DNA from: JAGKXC01 sp964554385
Lineage (GTDB): Bacteria > Bacteroidota > Bacteroidia > NS11-12g > UBA955
Direction: 5' to 3'
Length of the DNA stretch: 9,290 nucleotides
Assembly: GCA_964554385.1 (NCBI GenBank)
Contig: CAZKOM010000088.1
Location: 1-9,290, forward strand
Made by a program: the position numbers and the translations under genes. Below are positions 1-7,132 of the stretch, piece by piece. How positions within the stretch are numbered: the first letter of the stretch is position 1; each line of letters starts with the position of its first letter. The notes under the pieces were generated by a model, which worked only from the letters and a program-made list of their open reading frames with translations, was not told where the DNA came from and searched no databases.

Positions 1-1076
1 ATCTCCAAGAGCTTACTGCCGGTTCTAAACAAAGATCGGGTAATGGTAATTTTTATTCTCGATGTCAGCAGTTTTTGCACTCAACATTTCAATTTAAGAA
101 TCCTATTTTCACCAATAGCTGTACTGATGCCTTAGAATTGGCTGCCTTATTATTGGATATCAAACGTGGCGAGGAAGTGATTTTACCGTCGTACACCTTT
201 GTCTCCACTGCAAACGCATTCTTACTAAGAGGTGCAAAGTTGATTTTTTGCGATTCTCAAGTAGATAATCCCAATATTGATATCACCTTAATCCCTACGT
301 TAGTTACAGAAAAGACAAAAGCGGTGGTAGTGGTCCATTATGGAGGTAGAGCCTGCGATATGGATCTTCTCATGCAACTTGCCAGGCGATTTAATTTTTT
401 TGTGGTGGAAGATGCTGCTCAATGCGTTGGTGCGAGGTATTCCAATCTGCCAAATTCGGAATTCATAGGAACTCGAGCTCACCTATCTGCTTTTTCATTT
501 CATGATACTAAAAATCTTCATTGTGGAGAGGGTGGGTTATTGGTAATTAATGATGAACAATTTGTGAATCGTGCCGAAATTATCAAAGATAAAGGCACCA
601 ATCGCGGACAATTTAACCGCGGTGAAATTGATAAATATACTTGGGTTGATATCGGGAGTTCTTATTTGCCAAGCGAATATAATATGGCAGTTTTATTGGC
701 TCAATTACAAGAATGGGAATTTGTCACATGCATTAGACAAAAATATTGGAACATTTATCATGACGTATTCGGGTGTATTTTCGATTTTCTTCCTGCCCAA
801 TCAGCAGGGAATGGACACAACTATTATTTAACATTTAAATCGACGATTCAACGGGATGATTTTTTAAAAAAAATGCAGAATAAAGGAATTCAAACTGCTT
901 TCCATTATCAGCCCCTACATTCATCGATTATGGCGAAATCACTAGGAAATCAACCTGTTTTACCCAATGCAGATACATTTGGAAATGGACTTATACGATT
1001 GCCGATATACCCTCAATTATCAGAAAATGAAGTTCTTTTTATCACGGAATCCGCACTAGAAATAGTATACCAATAA
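1..1076 (+). CDS. wecE: dTDP-4-amino-4,6-dideoxygalactose transaminase, WecE/RffA type (5' end cut by window edge)
   Basis: This PLP-dependent sugar aminotransferase (DegT/DnrJ/EryC1 family) would convert dTDP-4-keto-6-deoxyglucose to dTDP-4-amino-4,6-dideoxygalactose (dTDP-Fuc4N) in the cytoplasm, using glutamate as donor. The reading frame is open from base 3, and the residues before the first in-frame TTG (75) already match the WecE N-terminus (an RCQQFL motif), so that TTG is internal. Roughly 20-30 N-terminal residues lie outside the window. WecE hallmarks follow in order: PSYTFVSTANAF, VVEDAAQ (the Asp that contacts the PLP nitrogen), SFHDTKN with the Schiff-base lysine at codon 510-512, GEGG, KGTNR, DKYTWVDIGSSY and FHYQPLH near the C-terminus. 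The similarity to Escherichia coli WecE as I remember it runs over the whole visible length, so the WecE subfamily is more likely than a general DegT assignment; the exact substrate is inferred. It ends in TAA 80 bp before a membrane glycosyltransferase-like gene. Confidence 0.9.
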   Translation, partial: LQELTAGSKQRSGNGNFYSRCQQFLHSTFQFKNPIFTNSCTDALELAALLLDIKRGEEVILPSYTFVSTANAFLLRGAKLIFCDSQVDNPNIDITLIPTLVTEKTKAVVVVHYGGRACDMDLLMQLARRFNFFVVEDAAQCVGARYSNLPNSEFIGTRAHLSAFSFHDTKNLHCGEGGLLVINDEQFVNRAEIIKDKGTNRGQFNRGEIDKYTWVDIGSSYLPSEYNMAVLLAQLQEWEFVTCIRQKYWNIYHDVFGCIFDFLPAQSAGNGHNYYLTFKSTIQRDDFLKKMQNKGIQTAFHYQPLHSSIMAKSLGNQPVLPNADTFGNGLIRLPIYPQLSENEVLFITESALEIVYQ

Positions 1077-1113
1077 AATGATTGATTTGTTATAATAGTT
1101 TCACATTCCCTCG

Positions 1114-1121
1114 TAGTTTTG
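1114..1121 (+). promoter_or_regulatory. Candidate -7 promoter element for the membrane glycosyltransferase-like gene
   Basis: TAGTTTTG fits the Bacteroidetes -7 consensus TAnnTTTG and lies 34 bp before the ATG at 1156, within the 79-bp gap after wecE. The nearest upstream TTTG (1086-1089) is 24 bp away rather than the usual 19 or so, so the -33 half is poor. The membrane gene may instead be read through from wecE. Confidence 0.35.
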
Positions 1122-1155
1122 AAGTGAGCCATAATCGTTAATAATTAAAATTCAA

Positions 1156-3009
1156 ATGTTCTTGAGGTTAAAAACGCAGTTGCAAAATTTACCATTGGCT
1201 GCATGGGCTTGGATGATTTTATTGCTGTTGTTGTCTACTATTCTCTATTCCCCATTGGTAGGCGATGATCTCCCAATGTTTCAATACCGAGTTGAAAATC
1301 CAAAGATTGAATCTCAATCAATCCATGAATTAGCCCAAGTGATGGTAGACAGGTTTTTACCGATGGGACGATTAACCGTATTATCTTTTTACTATGTAGA
1401 ATGGGTTTTCAAAACATTTACAACACCTGTAACCTATAAAAGTTGGATGGTTCTATTGAACGTTATAACGATCGTAATTTTTCTTCGATGGTTGAAATTT
1501 ATTGGTTTTCAATTTATTACGGCATTGCTTCTTATTTGTATTGCTACAGGAGTACAGCTAAGATTGAATTATCATGATTCATATTCTTCCTACACCGGAC
1601 TATGTCAGTTATTTAACTCACTGATATTTATTTCAACAGCAAGTTGGCTGTATATCTACAGGAAATTTAATGTATGGATGCTGGTTTTTGCCTTGATTTC
1701 AACCTTATCTTTATTTTTTATTTCTGAATATGCGTTGATGCTTTTGCTTTTAATTCCTTGTATTTTATGGCTTTCTGATCAACTAAATTACCGAAGAACT
1801 TCAATTAAAAGCCTATTTCTTTGGACAATTCCAATAGGTGTAATTTCGATAACGTACTTATATGTGATTTTCTATCTTAGGTCAATTTTCCCCAAAGACA
1901 ATTTGTACAGCGGATTATCCTCAAATATTGATTTTGGCGCTATGGTGATGTTGGAATTAAAACAAATCTATGCATCCATTCCGTTGAGCAACCTAACAAA
2001 CACACCTCGAATACCCTTGCGATTATTCAATCAATTCCGATTTTGGGATGTATTCGTGGCGACTGGACTACTGTTCGTTGCATTGTATCATTCCCGTAAA
2101 ATCGTATCAGAATTCCACAATAATTCCAATCTCGACAATAACAATAGAGTATTCGATAGAAAAAACGTAAAACCGGTTAGGGTTAATTTTGTTACAGAGA
2201 AAAAAAGCCAAAGCCGAAATAGTCTCATTCTTGGGACCTTCCTCTTGGTTGTCACTCCTATTTTTATATTACCCTCGGCAAAATACCAACTGGAAATTAC
2301 TTGGGGTAATGGATATTTGTCGTTGATGCTCCAAAACCTTGGGTTTAGCCTAATTCTATATAGTCTCTTCGAATGGTTGCTTGTTGTAAAAAATAAATTT
2401 CTCTTTTGGCGACCTATTTTTATTCTACTCGTTCTTTTTACTTCGATAACCTTTTTGTTTAATCATTCATTATCAAAAAAATATTGGTATAAAAAGAGTT
2501 TCCCGGCGGATGTAGTTTGGGGGTTTATTAAATCAAAACAATTAAATGAATTACCGAATGACGCAATTTTGGTGTTGGAGCAGGATTTTTATTTTAAATC
2601 CGCAGAGTTGTATCAAGAATTAATTAGAGATCATACAGGAAAAAGAATTCATGTATTAAATTTTGATGATGAAGTAGTTAACAACATCGAGCGAATTCTG
2701 CAAAATCTAAAACAGCTGAGTCTAAATAATCCAATATATCAAATAGAGGGTACCTGCTCAAAACAAACGGTTATTTCCAAACAGAATTCTCAACAGTCTA
2801 TTATATACCTACATTGGGCTCAACCATCTGCTGATTCGGCTACTCGAATCTTCGGATTATTTGTTAAAAATGGAAAGGAAATTGAGATTAAACTATGTCC
2901 GATTTCATTGGCTCGATTATCCAAAAATGTACTTCAGGCGCAGGGAGAGGTACTTTCTCAACTAAAAAAAATTAATCCTATTTCAGTAATTCCAGCAGAT
3001 TTGGATTGA
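1156..3009 (+). CDS. Polytopic membrane protein, GT-C-like glycosyltransferase of a surface-polysaccharide locus
   Basis: This 617-residue integral membrane protein has about 10-11 hydrophobic segments (roughly residues 15-33, 97-116, 119-136, 150-168, 173-208, 219-240, 297-312, 356-373, 385-410 and 417-436), then a soluble tail of about 175 residues. Just after the first helix is an acidic pair, Asp37-Asp38, in the context VGDDLP, followed by a conserved-looking GR at 71-72. An acidic motif in the first external loop is typical of GT-C enzymes, which move sugars from polyprenyl-phosphate carriers on the outer face of the inner membrane. I do not recognise a named family; an O-antigen glucosyltransferase-like (GtrII-type) role is a guess from topology. 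A polar stretch at about 315-355 breaks the helices. The gene follows wecE on the same strand and converges on the GT2-GNAT gene. ATG 1156 is the only sensible start because the first helix begins right after it. Confidence 0.6.
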   Translation: MFLRLKTQLQNLPLAAWAWMILLLLLSTILYSPLVGDDLPMFQYRVENPKIESQSIHELAQVMVDRFLPMGRLTVLSFYYVEWVFKTFTTPVTYKSWMVLLNVITIVIFLRWLKFIGFQFITALLLICIATGVQLRLNYHDSYSSYTGLCQLFNSLIFISTASWLYIYRKFNVWMLVFALISTLSLFFISEYALMLLLLIPCILWLSDQLNYRRTSIKSLFLWTIPIGVISITYLYVIFYLRSIFPKDNLYSGLSSNIDFGAMVMLELKQIYASIPLSNLTNTPRIPLRLFNQFRFWDVFVATGLLFVALYHSRKIVSEFHNNSNLDNNNRVFDRKNVKPVRVNFVTEKKSQSRNSLILGTFLLVVTPIFILPSAKYQLEITWGNGYLSLMLQNLGFSLILYSLFEWLLVVKNKFLFWRPIFILLVLFTSITFLFNHSLSKKYWYKKSFPADVVWGFIKSKQLNELPNDAILVLEQDFYFKSAELYQELIRDHTGKRIHVLNFDDEVVNNIERILQNLKQLSLNNPIYQIEGTCSKQTVISKQNSQQSIIYLHWAQPSADSATRIFGLFVKNGKEIEIKLCPISLARLSKNVLQAQGEVLSQLKKINPISVIPADLD

Positions 3010-3010
3010 T

Positions 3011-4303
3011 TTACAAATGCTTTAATAATTTTCGCATGCGGTTGGCATTGCTAAGGTAATCTGATTTTCGTAGCTCGTAAGCATCAAATTCAGTATTTAT
3101 TGAACATCTGAAGGAATATCCCAACAAAGTATTCAGCTCGATAGCCGCAACATTGGACTGATTTACCTTAATCCGCAAACAATCTAATTCAAGTTGAAGA
3201 AATGCAAAGTCTAATGTATTCAATGCTATAGCAATGGAAATGCCGCTTCCTTGCCACTTTGGCGATGAAACAAATCCCCCATTTTCGCCAACCTTTAGTG
3301 AAATTTTTTCTTGAGATAATTCCGATCCGATTTGAACATGTGAGAAACCAACCCATTCGCCGCGGTATCTGTGAACGAAATAAAATTGTCGATTCCAATC
3401 AATGTTTTTAAACCATATTTCTTGCTGCTCTTCTGTGATTTCGTCTTTATAGTCCATTTGTTGATTAATAAACGAAGAATTTCTCCATTCTCTAACCATT
3501 TGTATATGGTGTTGTTGCATAGGTAATGTTTCAAACTTACAACTGCTGTCAATCCATTCTACAATAAAATCCGGGTTCGGCAATAAGTTGCTATTAACCC
3601 ATCTAAATCGGTTCAAAGGGGAATGCCAAAGCCAAATTTTTAATGACATGGTAAACAACGCCTTAAAGTTATACCTAGATTGATTATTTACTTTTTTATG
3701 ATGTGGAACTGTGACAAATTCAATTCGTTTAGTTGCTGGAATAATTTGACTGTCAATTAGAAAACTTGTATTTACCTGTTTTTTGAAGTACTGTATCGCC
3801 GAAGACCGAATTAATCGGAATGAGGTTACCTTGGAATAATCGAAAATGAATAACTTCGTTAAAGTTCGAATTACTGAACTAGCTAGATTGCGCCAAGTAC
3901 TATGTTTGGATTGCGAAAAGTAACCATATACAAGGTCAGCATTGGTTTGTATCGCAACCTTCCATAGCTCAATTAAGTATTTAGGATCATGTTGCAAATC
4001 ATCGTCCAATGTCACAATCCAATCACTTTCAGAATAAAATAAACCCACGGATAATGCAGTATGTTGACCGCTGTTTTTTGAAAGTCGTAAGAGTGTGTAA
4101 GGTAAATTACCCGATTCTAATTTTCGTTGTGCATGTGTTATACCACCATCTTGACTTCCATCGTCTATAATTAAAAGATGGCATTGGAATGGGATGTTAA
4201 CAGAATTTTGATGCCAAAAGGATAAATGATCAATTAACTTCTCAACATGATTGGCCCCGTTAAATAAAGGAATTACTAAGGTTAATGAGGGAGACACATT
4301 CAT
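3011..4303 (-). CDS. Bifunctional protein: N-terminal GT2 glycosyltransferase fused to C-terminal GNAT N-acyltransferase
   Basis: The 430-residue protein has two domains. Residues 6-235 are a GT-A fold family-2 glycosyltransferase of the dolichyl-phosphate-sugar synthase-like group: VIPLFNGA at the start, IIDDGSQDGG (45-54), KNSGQH (76-81), the metal/nucleotide motif LDDDLQHDP (99-107) and a TSFR motif (160-163). Such enzymes use a nucleotide sugar; the usual product is a polyprenyl-phosphate sugar or a glycosidic bond. Residues 255-430 resemble RimJ/RimL- and PseH-type GNATs: REWRNS (271-276), EITEEQQEIWF (288-298), the acyl-CoA pyrophosphate loop QGSG (351-354) and a closing NxxAIELNxxLGYSF block (384-398). 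The paired C-terminal membrane helices common in GtrB-like enzymes are absent; the GNAT domain takes their place. It is the last gene of an operon with an ACP-like protein and a KAS III, 47 bp after the latter. The inferred role is acylation of an amino sugar plus its transfer; the acyl donor (CoA or carrier protein) is unknown. Confidence 0.82.
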   Translation of the reverse strand: MNVSPSLTLVIPLFNGANHVEKLIDHLSFWHQNSVNIPFQCHLLIIDDGSQDGGITHAQRKLESGNLPYTLLRLSKNSGQHTALSVGLFYSESDWIVTLDDDLQHDPKYLIELWKVAIQTNADLVYGYFSQSKHSTWRNLASSVIRTLTKLFIFDYSKVTSFRLIRSSAIQYFKKQVNTSFLIDSQIIPATKRIEFVTVPHHKKVNNQSRYNFKALFTMSLKIWLWHSPLNRFRWVNSNLLPNPDFIVEWIDSSCKFETLPMQQHHIQMVREWRNSSFINQQMDYKDEITEEQQEIWFKNIDWNRQFYFVHRYRGEWVGFSHVQIGSELSQEKISLKVGENGGFVSSPKWQGSGISIAIALNTLDFAFLQLELDCLRIKVNQSNVAAIELNTLLGYSFRCSINTEFDAYELRKSDYLSNANRMRKLLKHL

Positions 4304-4350
4304 AGGATTGCCGTTCTTTTACCAATAACACGCTGGAACTTTGTGCGGAA

Positions 4351-5379
4351 TTAAATAATTAGATCTTCAGTTTTGGATAGATACTCAATAGTGGTCAAAT
4401 AAACTGTGGAATCTAAGGTGATTGCCACAGTTCCCATTGAAAAACCAACACCAAATCCAGAAAGCAAGAGTTGATTCGATTTTGGTTTATTGTTTGTTAA
4501 ATAATCTACCAACGTAATTGGGATGCTAGCCGAAGCCATGTTCCCATACTGGAAAAGGGTAGAAGGGAATTCTGCATTGGGGGTGGGAAGGCGTTTGGTA
4601 ATCGCATCGTTAATTAATTTGTTTGCTTGGTGTAAAACAACCACGGAAACGTCTTCTGCATTGATATAATTCAATAATTCCTTAATATGTTTGGGTACAA
4701 ATTGAACCGAATAATTAAATACTTCGATACCATTTAGACGCATCACTTCTTTGTTATTTTCATATTCACTGCGAATGGCTGTATGACCACTTCCCAACGT
4801 TTCCAAATTGAAGATAAAAGGAGATCTATTGTTTGGGGTTTTTGTATCAAATTCTACCGCTGTTATTGAAACACCATCAGAAAAAATAGGTGTCGATGTT
4901 TTGTCGTTTTCAATTAGTTTACTGGTAATATCACCGCAACACAATAACGCTCGTCCGTAACCATCCAGTTGATTTTGTAATAAACAGAGGGTTTGATGTA
5001 ATCCATATATATACCCCGAACAGCCCAAGTTTATGTCCAAACATGCGGTGGAAACATTGAAATTGAATTCATTATGCAATAAACACGATACGGCAGGAAT
5101 ATGTGTTTCCGGAGTTTGGGTAACACATACAATGGCAGAAATGCTAGAGGCATCCCATTGCAAAGCATCCAAGGTGTGCGAAATTCCTTGAACAAATAGT
5201 TCAGTAATAGTGATAGATTTATTTTGAAACGTTCTTCTGTATCTAATCCCGGTGTGTGCAACCAACGATTCTCTTTCGGCAACCGGGATTAGGTCCTCTT
5301 CAAGATTATCCTTTATTTTTTGAGGGATTACATTAACTATAGAACGGATTTTGCCACCTTGAATGTTAAATATCGGCAT
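4351..5379 (-). CDS. 3-oxoacyl-[acyl-carrier-protein] synthase III (KAS III / FabH-like), polysaccharide-locus type
   Basis: This 342-residue thiolase-fold condensing enzyme would join an acyl-CoA starter to malonyl-ACP, releasing CO2. The catalytic triad is visible: Cys120 in DINLGCSGY, His250 in VVLHQANK and Asn280 in YGNMASASIP. The family's early HTGIRYRR (42-49), FSDGVS (166-171) and the closing GFGVGFSMGT (308-317) are also present, so it should be active. Its start codon overlaps the stop of the upstream carrier gene by one base (TAATG), indicating translational coupling and a dedicated partner. It is not in the usual fatty-acid context (no plsX, rpmF or fabD nearby) but between a carrier gene and a glycosyltransferase/acyltransferase gene. 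A specialised role in making a short acyl group for a sugar is therefore more likely than housekeeping fatty-acid initiation. The chain made cannot be told from the sequence. Confidence 0.88.
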   Translation of the reverse strand: MPIFNIQGGKIRSIVNVIPQKIKDNLEEDLIPVAERESLVAHTGIRYRRTFQNKSITITELFVQGISHTLDALQWDASSISAIVCVTQTPETHIPAVSCLLHNEFNFNVSTACLDINLGCSGYIYGLHQTLCLLQNQLDGYGRALLCCGDITSKLIENDKTSTPIFSDGVSITAVEFDTKTPNNRSPFIFNLETLGSGHTAIRSEYENNKEVMRLNGIEVFNYSVQFVPKHIKELLNYINAEDVSVVVLHQANKLINDAITKRLPTPNAEFPSTLFQYGNMASASIPITLVDYLTNNKPKSNQLLLSGFGVGFSMGTVAITLDSTVYLTTIEYLSKTEDLII

Positions 5380-5603
5380 TACGGGGTTGAAATGAGTGAA
5401 TACAATTCTGCCAGAGTGTTGAATTTGGCTAAATCAGCAGCAGTAATCATATAGCCAGTTTCTTCATGCAATCTTGATACAACTAGCAGCGAATTTAATG
5501 AAGTCCAGGTTGGAATATTTCTATATGGAGTATCAAGATCAATTTTTGTTGGGTCTATCATAAGCTCATCCGCTATGATGGATAGAAATACTTGTTCTGT
5601 CAT
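5379..5603 (-). CDS. Acyl carrier protein-like protein
   Basis: This 74-residue acidic protein has the length and helix pattern of a free-standing acyl carrier protein. The expected phosphopantetheine serine is Ser35, in the context WTSLNSL at the start of helix II. Most carriers have Asp-Ser-Leu here; this one has Thr-Ser-Leu, so recognition by the phosphopantetheinyl transferase could differ. The rest fits the family: hydrophobic IIADELMI early, an acidic SRLHEETGYMIT after helix II and a FNTLAELYSLI final helix. It is the first gene of the three-gene operon and its TAA overlaps the ATG of the KAS III gene, so the two proteins are probably made in step and work together. A carrier for a short acyl chain destined for a polysaccharide sugar is the inferred role. 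A peptidyl carrier is possible but no adenylation gene is nearby. Confidence 0.78.
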   Translation of the reverse strand: MTEQVFLSIIADELMIDPTKIDLDTPYRNIPTWTSLNSLLVVSRLHEETGYMITAADLAKFNTLAELYSLISTP

Positions 5604-5606
5604 ACG

Positions 5607-5622
5607 TTAATTAGCAAATTAA
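5607..5622 (-). promoter_or_regulatory. Inverted repeat and weak -7-like element upstream of the ACP-KAS III operon
   Basis: TTAATT and AATTAA form a 6+4+6 perfect inverted repeat ending four bases before the ACP-like start codon. On the - strand the same bases contain TTAATTTG (5615-5622), one mismatch from TAnnTTTG, with only a poor CAGA (TCTG on the - strand) at the -33 spacing. It could be an operator or a weak promoter; AT-richness makes chance quite possible. Confidence 0.25.
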
Positions 5623-5658
5623 TAGGGTAAAATCTGAAAAAACAGAAATATTGAAATT

Positions 5659-5679
5659 AAAAACGCATTAACTTTAATG
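5659..5679 (-). terminator. Weak candidate intrinsic terminator after the Crp/Fnr gene
   Basis: On the - strand CATTA-AAGT-TAATG (5 bp stem, 4 nt loop) is followed by CG and five T residues, 45 bp past the regulator's stop codon. The stem is short and AT-rich, so termination would be partial and transcription could continue into the ACP-KAS III operon. Confidence 0.3.
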
Positions 5680-5723
5680 GATGATTAATCCTTGTTGGTT
5701 TTAAGCTATTTTTAGATTGAAAA

Positions 5724-6290
5724 TTAAAGAGATACTTTTCGTCTTATTCTGCTCAGTGAAACTGCTGAAATTCCCAGATACGTAGCAATATATTTTAAGG
5801 GGATTTGATGAATAAACTGTGTTTCATGCAATAATTCTTCATACCGTTCAAGGGCATTTTTAAACTGCAAACTTTCTACGCGTTTTACCGTGTTGGCGTA
5901 CTCTATTTGCACAATTTCTCGAAATAGAGTTTCTAAATCCCTGTATTGTGGGAATAGCAGCCTCAAGGATTCCCAACCAATTTTAATAACAGTTGTTTCT
6001 GTTAGCGCTTGAATACCCTTAGGTGTTACACAATCATTGAACAAACTCTCTGCACGTATTATCATTTGTCCAGCAAATGCAAAGTGTTCCGTAACATCTT
6101 CATCATTCTTTAAATAAAAAATACGTGCAATTCCTTGTTCAATAAAGTATATATTTCTACATGTAGTATTTGTTGCTTGAATATAACTACCCTTTGGAAA
6201 TACTTCTGTTTTTTGAATTTCATTAAATGCCTGAAACGCGATTGCACTGGGTGGATTTAATCGTTTCAAATATTGAGAAAGCGCTTTCAA
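5724..6290 (-). CDS. Crp/Fnr-family transcriptional regulator
   Basis: This 188-residue cytoplasmic regulator has a cyclic-nucleotide-binding-like beta-roll at about residues 25-115 (FPKGSYIQ, YFIEQGIARIFYL and a Glu-rich turn), a long dimerisation helix at about 117-145, and a C-terminal helix-turn-helix at about 162-185 (IPLKYIATYLGISAVSLSRIRRK). The ERYEELL and LKYIATYLGIS blocks are characteristic of the large Bacteroidetes group of Crp/Fnr paralogues. These mostly lack the cAMP-binding residues of E. coli Crp, and I see no N-terminal Fe-S cysteine cluster as in Fnr, so the ligand is unknown. It begins 18 bp after the DUF3050 gene and is almost certainly co-transcribed with it, which suggests that it controls this operon. 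The palindrome at 7133-7147 is a candidate binding site. Confidence 0.88.
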   Translation of the reverse strand: MKALSQYLKRLNPPSAIAFQAFNEIQKTEVFPKGSYIQATNTTCRNIYFIEQGIARIFYLKNDEDVTEHFAFAGQMIIRAESLFNDCVTPKGIQALTETTVIKIGWESLRLLFPQYRDLETLFREIVQIEYANTVKRVESLQFKNALERYEELLHETQFIHQIPLKYIATYLGISAVSLSRIRRKVSL

Positions 6291-6308
6291 TGTAATGGAT
6301 ATTAGGAA

Positions 6309-7082
6309 TTAATTTGTTTCCATAATTGAATCCCATAATCCTGCGCGGTATTGCAATGATCGAATTGCGTATTCTTCTGCTTCTTTCCATTTTTTTTCAT
6401 CGTTTCCACATAATTGTTCAACCATAGCTAATGCCAAATGGCTGTGATGATCGCCGTCTACTTCAATATGACGTTCGATATAATAATGGAACGTAGATAC
6501 TTTTTCTGGGTGTTCTCTGTGAACATCTTTAAGAATCGACATAAACATATCCGGTATTAAATCTTCCCTACCGAATGTGAATACCGCGGCTTTAATGTGA
6601 GCAGGTGTGGTTAACGCTACTTCAAACGTAAAATTCAAAAATGCTTTAATTTTTGGATGAATCTCTAATGATGCTATGATATTCGTAATGGAATTTTCTT
6701 TTTTCAATGCAGCAATTAAAGATAAAATAGGTTTTGTGTCTGCACCCATTTGATTCATTGCGTTCAGGTATAACTCAAAATGCGAAATCCGATTACCATG
6801 TTCATCCACATCCGATTCTTCTCCTAACACAATTTCATTTATCAGGAATCGCGTATCTGCTGTTCCCACTGGAACCCACGGAATGTCAATGCAAGTAAGA
6901 TCTTTCTGAAGTGATTTTAATAAACTCATGAAATCCCAAACGGCATATACATGATGTTCTGAAAACTGCTTTAGCCCCTCTAAGTTTTTTATATGTTTGT
7001 AGACTGGATGAGAGAGAAGAGTTTGTCGTTCATTTTCAATGCGATGTTGCAAAGAACTAATAAAAGGATTTTGAGTCATCAT
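6309..7082 (-). CDS. DUF3050 protein, heme-oxygenase/TenA-like fold, possible diiron enzyme
   Basis: The 257-residue, all-helical soluble protein matches the DUF3050 family as I know it: a first helix with HPVY, the block EHHVYAVWDFMSLLKSLQ (42-59), DLTCIDIPWVP (61-71), LINEIVLGEESD (80-91), ISHFELY (99-105) and a C-terminal HxxxDxxH. The family has no settled function. Candidate metal ligands are Glu89, His101, Glu173, His205, Asp209 and His212. Their order and the HxxxDxxH spacing resemble those of heme-oxygenase-like diiron oxidases such as CADD, UndA and SznF; this is an inference from pattern and not a shown activity. No signal peptide or membrane segment is seen. Two adjacent ATG codons (7082 and 7079) are possible starts. 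It is the first gene of an operon with a Crp/Fnr regulator and is divergent from the RRM gene. Confidence 0.85.
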   Translation of the reverse strand: MMTQNPFISSLQHRIENERQTLLSHPVYKHIKNLEGLKQFSEHHVYAVWDFMSLLKSLQKDLTCIDIPWVPVGTADTRFLINEIVLGEESDVDEHGNRISHFELYLNAMNQMGADTKPILSLIAALKKENSITNIIASLEIHPKIKAFLNFTFEVALTTPAHIKAAVFTFGREDLIPDMFMSILKDVHREHPEKVSTFHYYIERHIEVDGDHHSHLALAMVEQLCGNDEKKWKEAEEYAIRSLQYRAGLWDSIMETN

Positions 7083-7095
7083 TTAAACTTAAGTG

Positions 7096-7103
7096 CAAAA
7101 CTA
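7096..7103 (-). promoter_or_regulatory. -7 promoter element of the DUF3050-Crp/Fnr operon
   Basis: Read on the - strand, TAGTTTTG fits TAnnTTTG exactly and ends 13 bp before the DUF3050 ATG, implying a leader of about ten bases. No TTTG (CAAA on the + strand) is found at the -33 position, so the promoter may depend on an activator. Confidence 0.5.
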
Positions 7104-7132
7104 ACACTCGGTATTATAACTAGGTTTTAACT

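Noticed and set aside
75..77. TTG as the start of the aminotransferase
   Set aside because: The frame is open upstream to the window edge and those residues match the WecE N-terminus, so the TTG is an internal leucine and the gene is cut by the window.
300..482. Open frames overlapping the real genes on other frames or strands (for example 300-482, 571-831, 3189-3398, 3295-3552, 5031-5282, 7658-7942, 8246-8491, 8801-8986)
   Set aside because: They lie inside well-supported genes, have no recognisable domains or starts, and read as shadows of the true frames.
1086..1121. TTTG (1086) paired with TAGTTTTG (1114) as a complete promoter
   Set aside because: The spacing is 24 bp, longer than the 19 bp or so normally needed; only the -7 half was kept, at low confidence.
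4351..5379. Assignment of the KAS III as housekeeping fabH
   Set aside because: It is coupled to its own small carrier gene and followed by a glycosyltransferase-acyltransferase gene, without plsX, rpmF or other fatty-acid genes; a specialised paralogue is more likely.
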